Below are positions 29,642 to 37,569 of a stretch of DNA of 64,000 nt, one piece after another (the stretch's first letter is position 1; every line of letters starts with the position of its first letter). The position numbers were made by a program, and so were the translations under genes. The notes below the pieces were generated by a model. That model searched no databases. It was not told the origin of the DNA and saw nothing but the letters and a program-made list of their open reading frames with translations. The stretch is taken from contig NZ_JAGQBH010000004.1 in assembly GCF_024345535.1 (NCBI RefSeq), positions 1 through 64,000 on the forward strand, read 5' to 3'. Source of the stretch: Cyanobium sp. N.Huapi 1H5. Its GTDB lineage: Bacteria > Cyanobacteriota > Cyanobacteriia > PCC-6307 > Cyanobiaceae.

Positions 29642-31188
29642 CCATCCAGATCGGCGACCACCGGCTCACCTGCATCGGCTATGCCGACAGCACCGAGGCG
29701 GATCTGCTCGGACGCTTCCTGCGCCAGGGAAGCCGCGCCCTGGCCGAGACCCAGGGGGAGTATGCGCTGGTGATCGAGACCGACGCCGGGGACGTGACCG
29801 TGGTCACCTCACCGGTGGGGGCGACGCATTACTACGTCCTGGAACAGGACGGCCGCCTCTTCCACGGCGACCGGGTGGCCGAGATCCTGCGCCGCAGCGG
29901 CCTCGCCTGGCGCTGGAACTGGCAGGCCCTCGGCGATCTCTGCCAGCTGGAGAACCTCACCGACAACCAGACCCTCCACCCGGCGATCCGCCGGGTTCCC
30001 CCCGGCAGCATCCTGCACTTCACCGAGGGCAGGGTCTCGCTCCACTCCGTCGCGGTCCTCGACCACATCCCGCCGGCCCCCGCCGACCCTGACGCCGCCG
30101 TCGATGCTCTCAACGACGCGGTCCTGCGGCTGGCGGGCGACAACCCCTATCTGTCCCTGTCGGGCGGGTTCGATTCGCGGGTGATCCTGTCGTCGATGCT
30201 GCGCCAGGGCCTGCGGCCCCATCTGATCACGATGGGGAGGGAAGAGGCGACCGACGTCCAGGTGGCCCGCCGCATGGCCGAGCGCTTCGATCTGCCCCAC
30301 CAGCTGATCAGCCTGGAGCTCGACGACATCTTCGCCCACGGGCCCACCATCTCCAGCGTCACCAACGGCACCAAGACCGCCTGGCACTGGCACACCTTCC
30401 TCTATCCCCTCAAGGCCGCCATCCCCGCCGAGGCCACGTTCTTCGTCGGCACCCTGGGGGAATTCGCCCGTTCCTACTACTTCGACCGCGGCTGGCTGGG
30501 GCGCTTCGCCTCCCTGGCCCCCGACGTCGCCCTGGGCCGGTTCTGGAGGATGAAACTGAACCGGCACCCCAGTTTCTCCGCCGAGGAGCTGAACCACCTC
30601 GCGCCGCCGCTGGCCGCCGAGCTGGTGGCCGAGGGCCGCGAGCGGCGAGCCGCACGCCTGGCGAGCTTCTGCCGGGGTGGGTTCCTGGAAGGCCTGACCC
30701 GCTACTACTTCGAGCAGCGGGTGCCCAACTTCTACGCCAACGGCATCCGCATGTACCGGGCCTCCAGTGCCTGGCGCTCCCCGTTCCACGACCGCCGCTG
30801 GATCGAAGCGATCTGGAACCTCCCCGATGGCTGGAAGCTGGGCTCCAACTGGCACCGCCATGCCATCGCCCGCAACTGCCCCGAGCTGCTGACGTTTCCG
30901 GAGGAGAACGGCTTCGACCGGCGCCGCATGCTGCCCAAGGCCCCTCCCCTGTACTGGACTCCGCCGATGCGGCGGGCCCGCTACGTGAGCTACGACCTCA
31001 GCGCCGACTGGTACCGCGACCCGCGGATGCATGCCTTCCTGCTCGAACACGCCGGACGGATCGACGATCTGGTGGATCCCGAGCTGGTCAGGCGGATCCT
31101 GGAGGCCCACCGCAGCGGCACCGACCGGACCAGGACCCTGGCCTTCCTGCTCACCCTGATCGTCTGGAAGCAGGTGATCGCCCCATGA
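29638..31188 (+). CDS. Asparagine synthase-like protein without glutaminase cysteine
   Basis: The 516-aa product has an AsnB-like layout but begins MTIQIGDHRLTC, so the N-terminal nucleophile Cys2 of class II glutamine amidotransferases is absent. The degenerate N-terminal domain still shows QGEYALVIETDAGDVTVVTS. The synthetase domain keeps a PP-loop, LSLSGGFDSRVILSSML, so ATP adenylation is expected. Known polysaccharide clusters use AsnB homologues to amidate uronic acids, and that role is plausible here, perhaps with free ammonia. It overlaps both neighbours by 4 bp inside the glycosyltransferase run. Genuine asparagine synthesis is less likely given the missing cysteine. Confidence 0.8.
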   Translation: MTIQIGDHRLTCIGYADSTEADLLGRFLRQGSRALAETQGEYALVIETDAGDVTVVTSPVGATHYYVLEQDGRLFHGDRVAEILRRSGLAWRWNWQALGDLCQLENLTDNQTLHPAIRRVPPGSILHFTEGRVSLHSVAVLDHIPPAPADPDAAVDALNDAVLRLAGDNPYLSLSGGFDSRVILSSMLRQGLRPHLITMGREEATDVQVARRMAERFDLPHQLISLELDDIFAHGPTISSVTNGTKTAWHWHTFLYPLKAAIPAEATFFVGTLGEFARSYYFDRGWLGRFASLAPDVALGRFWRMKLNRHPSFSAEELNHLAPPLAAELVAEGRERRAARLASFCRGGFLEGLTRYYFEQRVPNFYANGIRMYRASSAWRSPFHDRRWIEAIWNLPDGWKLGSNWHRHAIARNCPELLTFPEENGFDRRRMLPKAPPLYWTPPMRRARYVSYDLSADWYRDPRMHAFLLEHAGRIDDLVDPELVRRILEAHRSGTDRTRTLAFLLTLIVWKQVIAP

Positions 31189-32387
31189 GGGTGCTGTTCG
31201 TCTCCCACATGGCCACCCGCAGTGGTGCCCCGCTGCTGCTGCTCTGGCTGCTGCGCTGGCTGATGGCGCAGAAGCGCGGCATCGAACCGGCGGTGGTGCT
31301 GCTCAGCGATGGTCCCCTGCGCCCCGATTTCGAAGCCCTGGCGCCCACCGAGGCCTGGAGCCGGCCGCTGTTCCAGCCCCTGCGCGAGCGCGTCGCCGCC
31401 CGGCTGGGGCGGGGACGGGCGGGAAGCCCCGCCGAGCTGCTGGAGGCGGCGGTGCAGCGTCACCGCCCGGAACTGATCTACCTCAACACCCTGGTCTTGG
31501 GCCAGCACCTCCGGGGCCTGGCCGCCGATCCGGCCCGCCCGGCCTGCCTCAGCCATGTCCATGAACTCGAAACGACCCTGGCCACCATGAGCAGCCCGGA
31601 GGCCGTGGCCCGCCAGCTGTCCGTCTCCAGCGTCGTGGTGGCCTGCGCCGAGGGGGTGAAGCAATCCCTGCACATCCACCACGGACTGCCCCTGCAGCGC
31701 TGCACCGTGATTCCGGGCTTCGTGCCCTTCTCCGCCCCCGGGCCGGGCCAGCCCGCGCCGGAGCCGCCGCAGGCGGAGCCCGCTCTCGAGCCCCTGGACG
31801 CCGCCCTGGCGGCGGGCACCTTCGTGTTCGGCTTCGCGGGCCAGGCGATCACCCGCAAGGGTTTCGACCTCTTCCCCCTGCTGGTGAAGGAATGTGAGCG
31901 GGTCTTCGCCGGCCAGCCCTTCCTGGCCGTCTGGCTCGGGGCCTCCCCCGGGCAGGAGCAAGTGATGATGGCCCGGCGCGATCTGGAGCTGCTGGGGCTC
32001 CAGCACCGGGTCCTGCTGCTGCCGCCGATGCCCTCCGCCATCGGCGTCATCGGCCGCTTCGCCGTCCATGGCCTGCTGTCGCGGGAGGACCCCTATCCCC
32101 TGGTGGCCCTTGAGGCCGCCGCCTCGGCCGTGCCCACCATCTGCTTCGAGGGCGGGGGCGGCATCGTCGACTTCGTGGCCGACGGCTGCGGACTGGCCGT
32201 CCCCTACCTCGACCTGGCGGCCTTCGCCGCCGGCCTGCACCGGCTCAGCACCGACCCGGACAGCCGGCGCCGCCTGGGGGAGCGCAGCCGGGCCAGGGTG
32301 TGGCGGGAGTCCGGCATCGACGACGTGGCGCCCCGTCTGCTGGCCTCCATGGAACGGGCCGTCGCGGCCGGACCCCACCATGGCTGA
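31185..32387 (+). CDS. Family 4-type glycosyltransferase
   Basis: A GT-B-fold retaining transferase of 400 aa. The N-terminal domain starts MRVLFVSHMATRSGAPLLLL, the standard opening of GT4 enzymes from polysaccharide loci, and contains HVHELETTLATM. The C-terminal donor domain has FGFAGQAITRKGFDLFP, LGASPGQEQ, and SREDPYPLVALEAAASAVPT, the E-x7-E region that binds the nucleotide sugar. A proline-rich linker (about residues 185-205) joins the domains. The start overlaps the preceding stop (ATGA) and its end overlaps the next start by 8 bp. Donor and acceptor are unknown. Confidence 0.9.
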   Translation: MRVLFVSHMATRSGAPLLLLWLLRWLMAQKRGIEPAVVLLSDGPLRPDFEALAPTEAWSRPLFQPLRERVAARLGRGRAGSPAELLEAAVQRHRPELIYLNTLVLGQHLRGLAADPARPACLSHVHELETTLATMSSPEAVARQLSVSSVVVACAEGVKQSLHIHHGLPLQRCTVIPGFVPFSAPGPGQPAPEPPQAEPALEPLDAALAAGTFVFGFAGQAITRKGFDLFPLLVKECERVFAGQPFLAVWLGASPGQEQVMMARRDLELLGLQHRVLLLPPMPSAIGVIGRFAVHGLLSREDPYPLVALEAAASAVPTICFEGGGGIVDFVADGCGLAVPYLDLAAFAAGLHRLSTDPDSRRRLGERSRARVWRESGIDDVAPRLLASMERAVAAGPHHG

Positions 32388-33291
32388 GGTGCCCCTGCCC
32401 GAAAGCCGTCCCCTCTACGGCTGGTCCGGAGCCGCGGCCATTGCCGTGCCCGATCGGTTCCGCAGCGACCCGGACCGGCCGCTCTTCTCCATCGTCATCC
32501 CCACCCTCAACCAGGGGACCTACATCGAGGACACCCTGCTCTCGATCCTCTGGCAGGGCTACGACAACGTCGAGATCATCGTGGTGGACGGCGGCAGCAC
32601 CGACGACACCCCGGCGGTGCTGGAGCGCTACCGCCCCTGGATCTCGGTGCTGATCAGCGAGCCCGACCGGGGCCAGTCGGACGCGATCAACAAGGGCTTC
32701 CGCCGGGCCAGCGGTTCGATCCTGGCCTGGCTCAACTCCGACGACTTCTATCTGCCCGGTGCCTTCCACACCGTGCTGGGCTGCTTCGCCGCCCAGCACG
32801 GCCGCCGCTGGGTGATCGGCAGCGGCGACATCATCAGCGCCGACCAGCGGTTCCTGCGCCATGTGCCGGGCCGGGAGGGATCCGAGGACACCCTGCTGGC
32901 GATCGAGAATGGCTGCTTCCTGCTGCAGCAGAGCTGCTTCTGGAGCGCTTCCCTCTGGCAGGAGGCCGGAGGGCAGGTGGACGAGTCCCTCAGCCTGCTG
33001 ATGGACTACGACCTCTGGTGGCGCTTCTCGCAACGCTGCTCCGGCAGCGTCACCCAGGAGAAACTGGGGGCGATGCGCTACTACCCCACCGTGAAGACCC
33101 GGCGCCAGGGGGAACGCTTTCCGGCCGAACTGGCCACCATCTACGCCCGCTACGGGGCCAGCGCCTCACTCGATCGCCTGGTGCAGCGGCTGCTGGCGGA
33201 GAAGTCCGCCCTCGGCGAGCGGCTCTCGGCCCTGGAGCGCCAGCTGCCGGTGCGGCTGCTGCGCCGCCTGCGGCTCCTCCCCCGACCATGA
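32380..33291 (+). CDS. Family 2 glycosyltransferase
   Basis: A GT-A inverting transferase of 303 aa. After a short leader come FSIVIPTLNQGTYIEDTLLS, VEIIVVDGGSTDDTPAVLE, the GQSDAINKGFRRASG loop, and AWLNSDDFYLPGAF with the metal-binding NSDD. The later NGCFLLQQSCFWSA and MDYDLWWRFSQRC (acid/base region) are usual for polysaccharide-locus GT2 enzymes. A coiled C-terminal helix ends LRRLRLLPRP. The ATG at 32380 overlaps the previous gene by 8 bp (ATGGCTGA). No membrane helices are seen; the protein is probably peripheral. Confidence 0.92.
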   Translation: MAEVPLPESRPLYGWSGAAAIAVPDRFRSDPDRPLFSIVIPTLNQGTYIEDTLLSILWQGYDNVEIIVVDGGSTDDTPAVLERYRPWISVLISEPDRGQSDAINKGFRRASGSILAWLNSDDFYLPGAFHTVLGCFAAQHGRRWVIGSGDIISADQRFLRHVPGREGSEDTLLAIENGCFLLQQSCFWSASLWQEAGGQVDESLSLLMDYDLWWRFSQRCSGSVTQEKLGAMRYYPTVKTRRQGERFPAELATIYARYGASASLDRLVQRLLAEKSALGERLSALERQLPVRLLRRLRLLPRP

Positions 33292-34172
33292 CGACCCCCG
33301 AACTCTTCGTCGGCATCACAAGCTGGAACAGCGAGCTGTTCCTGCCCCACTGCCTGGAGGCGCTCCAGAGCACCACCCGGGGCCTGGACACCCACGTCTG
33401 TGTGCTGGACAACGGCTCCACCGACCGCTCCGCGGCGATCGCCAGCGAGCGCGGGGCCGAGGTGGTGCAGCGCCGCTGCAGCCAGCCGGACGCGCTCAAT
33501 GCCCTGCTGAACCGTTCCCGTTCGCCGTACACGCTGCTGCTGCATGCGGACGTGATCCTGCTGGCACCGGACTGGTTCCAGCTCTGCCGTTCGCGTTTCA
33601 GCGAGGGGGTGGCGCTGGTGTCACCGCAGGACATCGGCTGCGGACCGCTCACCCGCCCCTTCGGTGCCGGCATGCCGGAGAGCTCCTTCCTGCTGATGCA
33701 CACCCGGCGGTTCCGCCGCTGCCGGCGCCTCCACTGGCGGCGCAAGGGGCGGTTGCCGCGGCCGCGCTACGAGGTCGACTTCCAGGGCCCCCACATCACC
33801 CACCACCTGCCCATGGAGCTGAAGCGACGCCGGCTCAGCTGGGTGCCCATGGACGTCTATGTGTCCAACCGGGCCAGCGAGCCGTTGTTCACGCCCGCCT
33901 CCCCACCGGCGATCTGGAGCGACGAACTGGCCTACCTGCGCTACGGCCTGGGCAACTTCTACGGGCTCGACGGCACGATCACCCACTACCACAACTGGTA
34001 CGACCGGATCGCCGCCCGGGAGAAGACCGAAACGGCGCCGAACCCCTCGCGCAAGGATTTCCCGGTGGACTTCATCCGCTCCTATACCCAGCGGCTGCTG
34101 GAGGACTACAGCGCCGGCAGGCTGGAGCTGCCCACCGACCTCAGCACCACCCGCACCCCCAGGGCGCTCTAG
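33288..34172 (+). CDS. Family 2-type glycosyltransferase
   Basis: The 294-aa product opens TPELFVGITSWNSELFLPHC and has HVCVLDNGSTDRSAAIASE, then the LLLHADVILLAPDWF strand in which HAD replaces the usual DxD. The rest diverges from standard GT2 enzymes: basic RRFRRCRRLHWRRKGRLPRP, then YHNWYDRIAAREKTE. That pattern is seen in rhamnosyl-like or O-antigen GT2 transferases. The start overlaps the previous stop (ATGA); the next gene follows after 16 bp. Substrate unknown; the donor site is inferred from fold-level motifs. Confidence 0.82.
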   Translation: MTTPELFVGITSWNSELFLPHCLEALQSTTRGLDTHVCVLDNGSTDRSAAIASERGAEVVQRRCSQPDALNALLNRSRSPYTLLLHADVILLAPDWFQLCRSRFSEGVALVSPQDIGCGPLTRPFGAGMPESSFLLMHTRRFRRCRRLHWRRKGRLPRPRYEVDFQGPHITHHLPMELKRRRLSWVPMDVYVSNRASEPLFTPASPPAIWSDELAYLRYGLGNFYGLDGTITHYHNWYDRIAAREKTETAPNPSRKDFPVDFIRSYTQRLLEDYSAGRLELPTDLSTTRTPRAL

Positions 34173-34188
34173 CCCCATCGTTTCCTCC

Positions 34189-35310
34189 ATGACCGGTCCC
34201 TCGTCGCCACGGCCGATCGCCGCCCACTTCCTGCTGGTGCCGGAGCTGCTGCACTCGCCCCCCAACGAGGCGATCATCTCCGCCCTGCTGGAGAACGGCT
34301 ACGACGTCCACGTCTTCGCCCCCGGGCCCTGCGGCAGCACCGCCCCCTACGGCGACCGGGTCAGCACCCACCCGGTGGCCTACTCGATGCGCTGGCTGCT
34401 GGCCCAGGCCTGGCGTCCCCGCTGGCGCCGCTACGCCTGCTTCTCGGGCACCACCGAGGATCCGATCGCCGTGGTGGGGGTGCTGGCCCGCCTGCACCGC
34501 CGTCCCTCCTTCGTCCTGGGGGACGAGATCCGCGCCGGCAGCTACCGGGGGCCCCGGTCTGAACGCTGGAAACGGCTCTGCCTGCAGGCCTACCGGCGGG
34601 CGCGCTTCACCATCGTCAACGACACCCACCGGGTGGATCTGGTGCGCGACTATGCCGGCCTGCCGCCGGCCCAGCCCGTTCTGGTCTACCCCGGCTGTTT
34701 CCGGGAGCCCCCACAGCGGGATCCGGTCCTGCGCCAGGAGCTCCGCCAGCGCTGGGGCCTGCCACCGGACGCCCTCACCCTGGCCATCTCCGGGGGCTTC
34801 AACCTCACCGCCGGCGCCGACTGGCTGCTCGACGCCCTGCACGAGGATCCGGCGCTATGCGCCGTGGTCCAGCCCCTGGGGGTGGATCCCCTGGCCCTCT
34901 ACCTGCTGCGGCGCCTGAGCCTGGGGGGCCGGCTCCACATCGAGACCGGCCGGCTGTCCTGGCAGGAGGCCTGGCGATCGGCCGTGGGCTACGACATCGG
35001 CCTGGCCGTCTACACCAATCCAGCGCCCCAGTTCCAGGCCATGGGGGTGAGCTCGAACCGGCTGTGCATGTACCTGGCCATGGGGGTGCCGGTGATCTGC
35101 AGCCGCCAGCCCAGCTTCCAGTTCGTCGAAGACTTCGGCTGCGGCGTCATGGTGGACGATGGCGCCGGCTTCCTGGCGGCGGCCCAACACCTGGGGGCCG
35201 ATCTGGACGCCCGGCGCCAGGACTGTGCCCGCTGCTTCCGCGACCACATCCGCCCCATGGAGCGCTACCGCGCCCTGGTGGAGGCGATCGACGCCCTGGG
35301 GCGCGTCTGA
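34189..35310 (+). CDS. GT-B glycosyltransferase-like protein
   Basis: The 373-aa protein reads as a GT-B transferase. The N-terminal half begins IAAHFLLVPELLHSPPNEAI and has ARFTIVNDTHRVDLVRDYAG. The C-terminal half has TLAISGGFNLTAGADWLLDA, then DIGLAVYTNPAPQFQAMGVS with SNRLCMYLAMGVPVICS, where the usual E-x7-E is partly replaced by a serine/asparagine-rich turn seen in several bacterial GT4-like families that act late in glycan assembly. The ATG at 34189 follows a weak TTTCCTCC, so re-initiation from the gene before is likely. Its acceptor is unknown. Confidence 0.75.
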   Translation: MTGPSSPRPIAAHFLLVPELLHSPPNEAIISALLENGYDVHVFAPGPCGSTAPYGDRVSTHPVAYSMRWLLAQAWRPRWRRYACFSGTTEDPIAVVGVLARLHRRPSFVLGDEIRAGSYRGPRSERWKRLCLQAYRRARFTIVNDTHRVDLVRDYAGLPPAQPVLVYPGCFREPPQRDPVLRQELRQRWGLPPDALTLAISGGFNLTAGADWLLDALHEDPALCAVVQPLGVDPLALYLLRRLSLGGRLHIETGRLSWQEAWRSAVGYDIGLAVYTNPAPQFQAMGVSSNRLCMYLAMGVPVICSRQPSFQFVEDFGCGVMVDDGAGFLAAAQHLGADLDARRQDCARCFRDHIRPMERYRALVEAIDALGRV

Positions 35311-35332
35311 GGGAGCACCCACCACCGCCGCC

Positions 35333-36217
35333 ATGAACCGCTCCTCCCTCAACCTGCGCCTCTACCTCGCCGCCCGGGCCGTGGTCCACGGCAGCCGCCG
35401 CCGCATCCCCAGGGTCCTGCTGCCGCCGCGGCGACCGCTCGGGGAGCGCTTCAGCTTCGCGATCACCACCTTCGAGGCCCGCTACGAGACCTACTTCCGT
35501 CCCCTCTACCGCTCCCTGCGGCGCAGCTTTCCCGAGGTGCCGATCCTGGTGGTCGTCAACGGCCACGGCGATGGGGCCAGCCAGAGCCGCTACCTGGAGC
35601 GGCTGTGCCGCGAGCTGGCCGACGGCGAGCCGCCCCATCGCCGCTTCCTGCTGCATGAGCGGGTGGTGGGGCTCTGCCAGATGTGGAACGAGCTGCTCCA
35701 GGCCAGCCCCACCGCCACCACCCTGGTGCTCAACGACGATCTGCGCATCGACCCCTACCTGCGGCGCTGGGCCGAAGCGATGGACTGGGAGTCGGTGGAC
35801 CTCAGCCTGCTGAACAACACCTGGTCCCACTTCGCCATCGCCCGCCACTGCTGGGAGCGGATCGGCGCCTTCGACCAGAGCTTCAGCGGCATCGGCTTCG
35901 AGGACATGGACTACACCGCCCGGGCTTCGCTGGCGGGGGTGCGGATCGGGGGCGTGGCCTGTCCCTATCTGCACCATGCGAACGACCAGCCGGCCACCAC
36001 CTCCTTCGACGGCCAGTCGGAGCGCGTCTGGGGCAAGTACACCTCCGCCAACCAGGAGGTGTTCGTCCGCAAGTGGGAACGCTGCCCGGAGCCTGAGGGG
36101 ACCTACATCCGCCAGCTCGGCCACCACGTGCGGCCCGTCGCCCCGCTGCCACACCTGCCGGTGCCGCCCCTGAACGCGGCGGGACCGGGGATCGTGCACC
36201 TGGATCGGACGCCATGA
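35333..36217 (+). CDS. GT-A glycosyltransferase-like protein
   Basis: A 294-aa protein with FSFAITTFEARYETYFRPLY, PILVVVNGHGDG, then TLVLNDDLRIDPYLRRWAEA, where NDD is the probable metal-binding motif. FEDMDYTARASLAGVRI is the family-2-like catalytic segment, and ACPYLHHANDQPATTSF carries a His pair. Basic N-terminal residues (RAVVHGSRRRIPRV) might contact the membrane. The start at 35333 lies 22 bp after the previous stop, with GGGAG at 35311-35315 as a distant ribosome site. The end overlaps the next start as ATGA. It is tentatively grouped with sugar transferases acting on multi-branched glycans. Confidence 0.7.
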   Translation: MNRSSLNLRLYLAARAVVHGSRRRIPRVLLPPRRPLGERFSFAITTFEARYETYFRPLYRSLRRSFPEVPILVVVNGHGDGASQSRYLERLCRELADGEPPHRRFLLHERVVGLCQMWNELLQASPTATTLVLNDDLRIDPYLRRWAEAMDWESVDLSLLNNTWSHFAIARHCWERIGAFDQSFSGIGFEDMDYTARASLAGVRIGGVACPYLHHANDQPATTSFDGQSERVWGKYTSANQEVFVRKWERCPEPEGTYIRQLGHHVRPVAPLPHLPVPPLNAAGPGIVHLDRTP

Positions 36218-37569
36218 GGGTGCTGGTGCTCGCCCCGTCCGCCTACCTGCTCGGCGGTGTCCAGGACTGGCTGGCGAACCTGGTGCCGGGCCTGCGGGAG
36301 AGGGGGCTGGAGGTGACCGTGGCGGTGCCCGACGGGGACCATCACCGCCATGGCCCCTACGCCCGGGCCTATCCGGCTCTGGCGGCCGAACCGATCGCCA
36401 ACCCCAGCGGCAGCGCCGAAGGGCGGATCCACGCCATCGCCACCCTGCTCGGACGGCTCGACCCGGAGCTGGTGCTCGGCGTCAACCTGGTCGACCTCTA
36501 CCCCGCGGCCCAGCGGGCCCGTCGCCAGGGCCGGTTCCACGGGCGGGTGGTGATGACCCTGCATGCGCTGCAGGCGGACTACTTCGGCGACCTGGGCGTT
36601 CACGGCGCCGGCATCGACGCGGTGATCGCCACCAACCGTCTGGCCTGCCGGCTGGCGACCGGGCGGAGCGGGATGGATCCGACCCGGGTGCTCTACGCCC
36701 CCTACGGCGTGCCGGTGCCGGCCTGGCAGCCCCCCGGCGGCGATCCGGCCGCCACCCTGCGGCTGGCCTGGGTGGGGCGGCTGGAGCAGCCCCAGAAGCG
36801 GGTCCACGATCTGCCGCCGTTGCTGGAGGCGCTGCAGGCCCGGGGCCTCGACGTCCAGCTCAGCATCGCCGGCGACGGCAGGGAGCGTCCGGCCCTGGAG
36901 GCCTCCCTGGCCCCCTGGATCGAACGCGGCCGTGTGCGGATGCTCGGCCACGTCGACCAGAACCGGCTGGCGGCGGAAATCTACGGCCATCACCATGCCC
37001 TGGTGATCACCTCCTCCTGGGAGACGGGCCCGATCGTGGCCTGGCAGGCCATGGCCAGTGGCATGGCGGTGGTCAGCAGCCGCTACGTGGGAGCGGGCCT
37101 GGAGGGGGCCCTGGTGCAGGACGCCACGGCCCTGCTGTTCCCCTGCGGAGACACGGATGCCGCGGCCGGCGAACTGGCGCGGCTGCGGGATCCGGCCCTG
37201 CTGGAGCGGCTGTCGAGGGCCGGGCACGCCCTGGTGGCGGGGCGTTACAGCCAGGCGGCCTCCCTGGCCGCCTGGCGGCGCGCCCTCGATCAGGTGATGG
37301 AACTGCCCCGCCTGTCGGACGCCCCCTCCGAGCCGACGCCGGCCCCCGCCGGACGGCTGGATCGCTGGCTGGGCCGCCGGCGGGGCGAGGGGCTGCGCCG
37401 GCTGCTGGGGCTCCGCTTCCGCCACGCCAGCGCCGGCAGCGAGTGGCCCCACTCCGGCGGCGCCTGGGCCGGCCGTGCCGCAGGCGGGGCGGTGGCGGCC
37501 AAGGACTCGCTGGAGGACCTGCTGACGGAAGCGGCCCGCCTCGACGATCCCGGTGCCTCCCATGGCTGA
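36214..37569 (+). CDS. Family 4 glycosyltransferase
   Basis: A GT-B retaining transferase of 451 aa. It opens MRVLVLAPSAYLLGGVQDWL with the GG donor-side loop and contains VVMTLHALQADYFGD. The C-terminal domain has RLAWVGRLEQPQKRVHDLPP, VQLSIAGDGRERPAL and HALVITSSWETGPIVAWQAM, the E-x7 donor motif in which glutamine replaces the second Glu. About 80 residues follow the fold as a basic, alanine/glycine-rich tail. The start overlaps the previous stop by 4 bp and its end overlaps the next start by 8 bp (ATGGCTGA). Confidence 0.9.
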   Translation: MRVLVLAPSAYLLGGVQDWLANLVPGLRERGLEVTVAVPDGDHHRHGPYARAYPALAAEPIANPSGSAEGRIHAIATLLGRLDPELVLGVNLVDLYPAAQRARRQGRFHGRVVMTLHALQADYFGDLGVHGAGIDAVIATNRLACRLATGRSGMDPTRVLYAPYGVPVPAWQPPGGDPAATLRLAWVGRLEQPQKRVHDLPPLLEALQARGLDVQLSIAGDGRERPALEASLAPWIERGRVRMLGHVDQNRLAAEIYGHHHALVITSSWETGPIVAWQAMASGMAVVSSRYVGAGLEGALVQDATALLFPCGDTDAAAGELARLRDPALLERLSRAGHALVAGRYSQAASLAAWRRALDQVMELPRLSDAPSEPTPAPAGRLDRWLGRRRGEGLRRLLGLRFRHASAGSEWPHSGGAWAGRAAGGAVAAKDSLEDLLTEAARLDDPGASHG

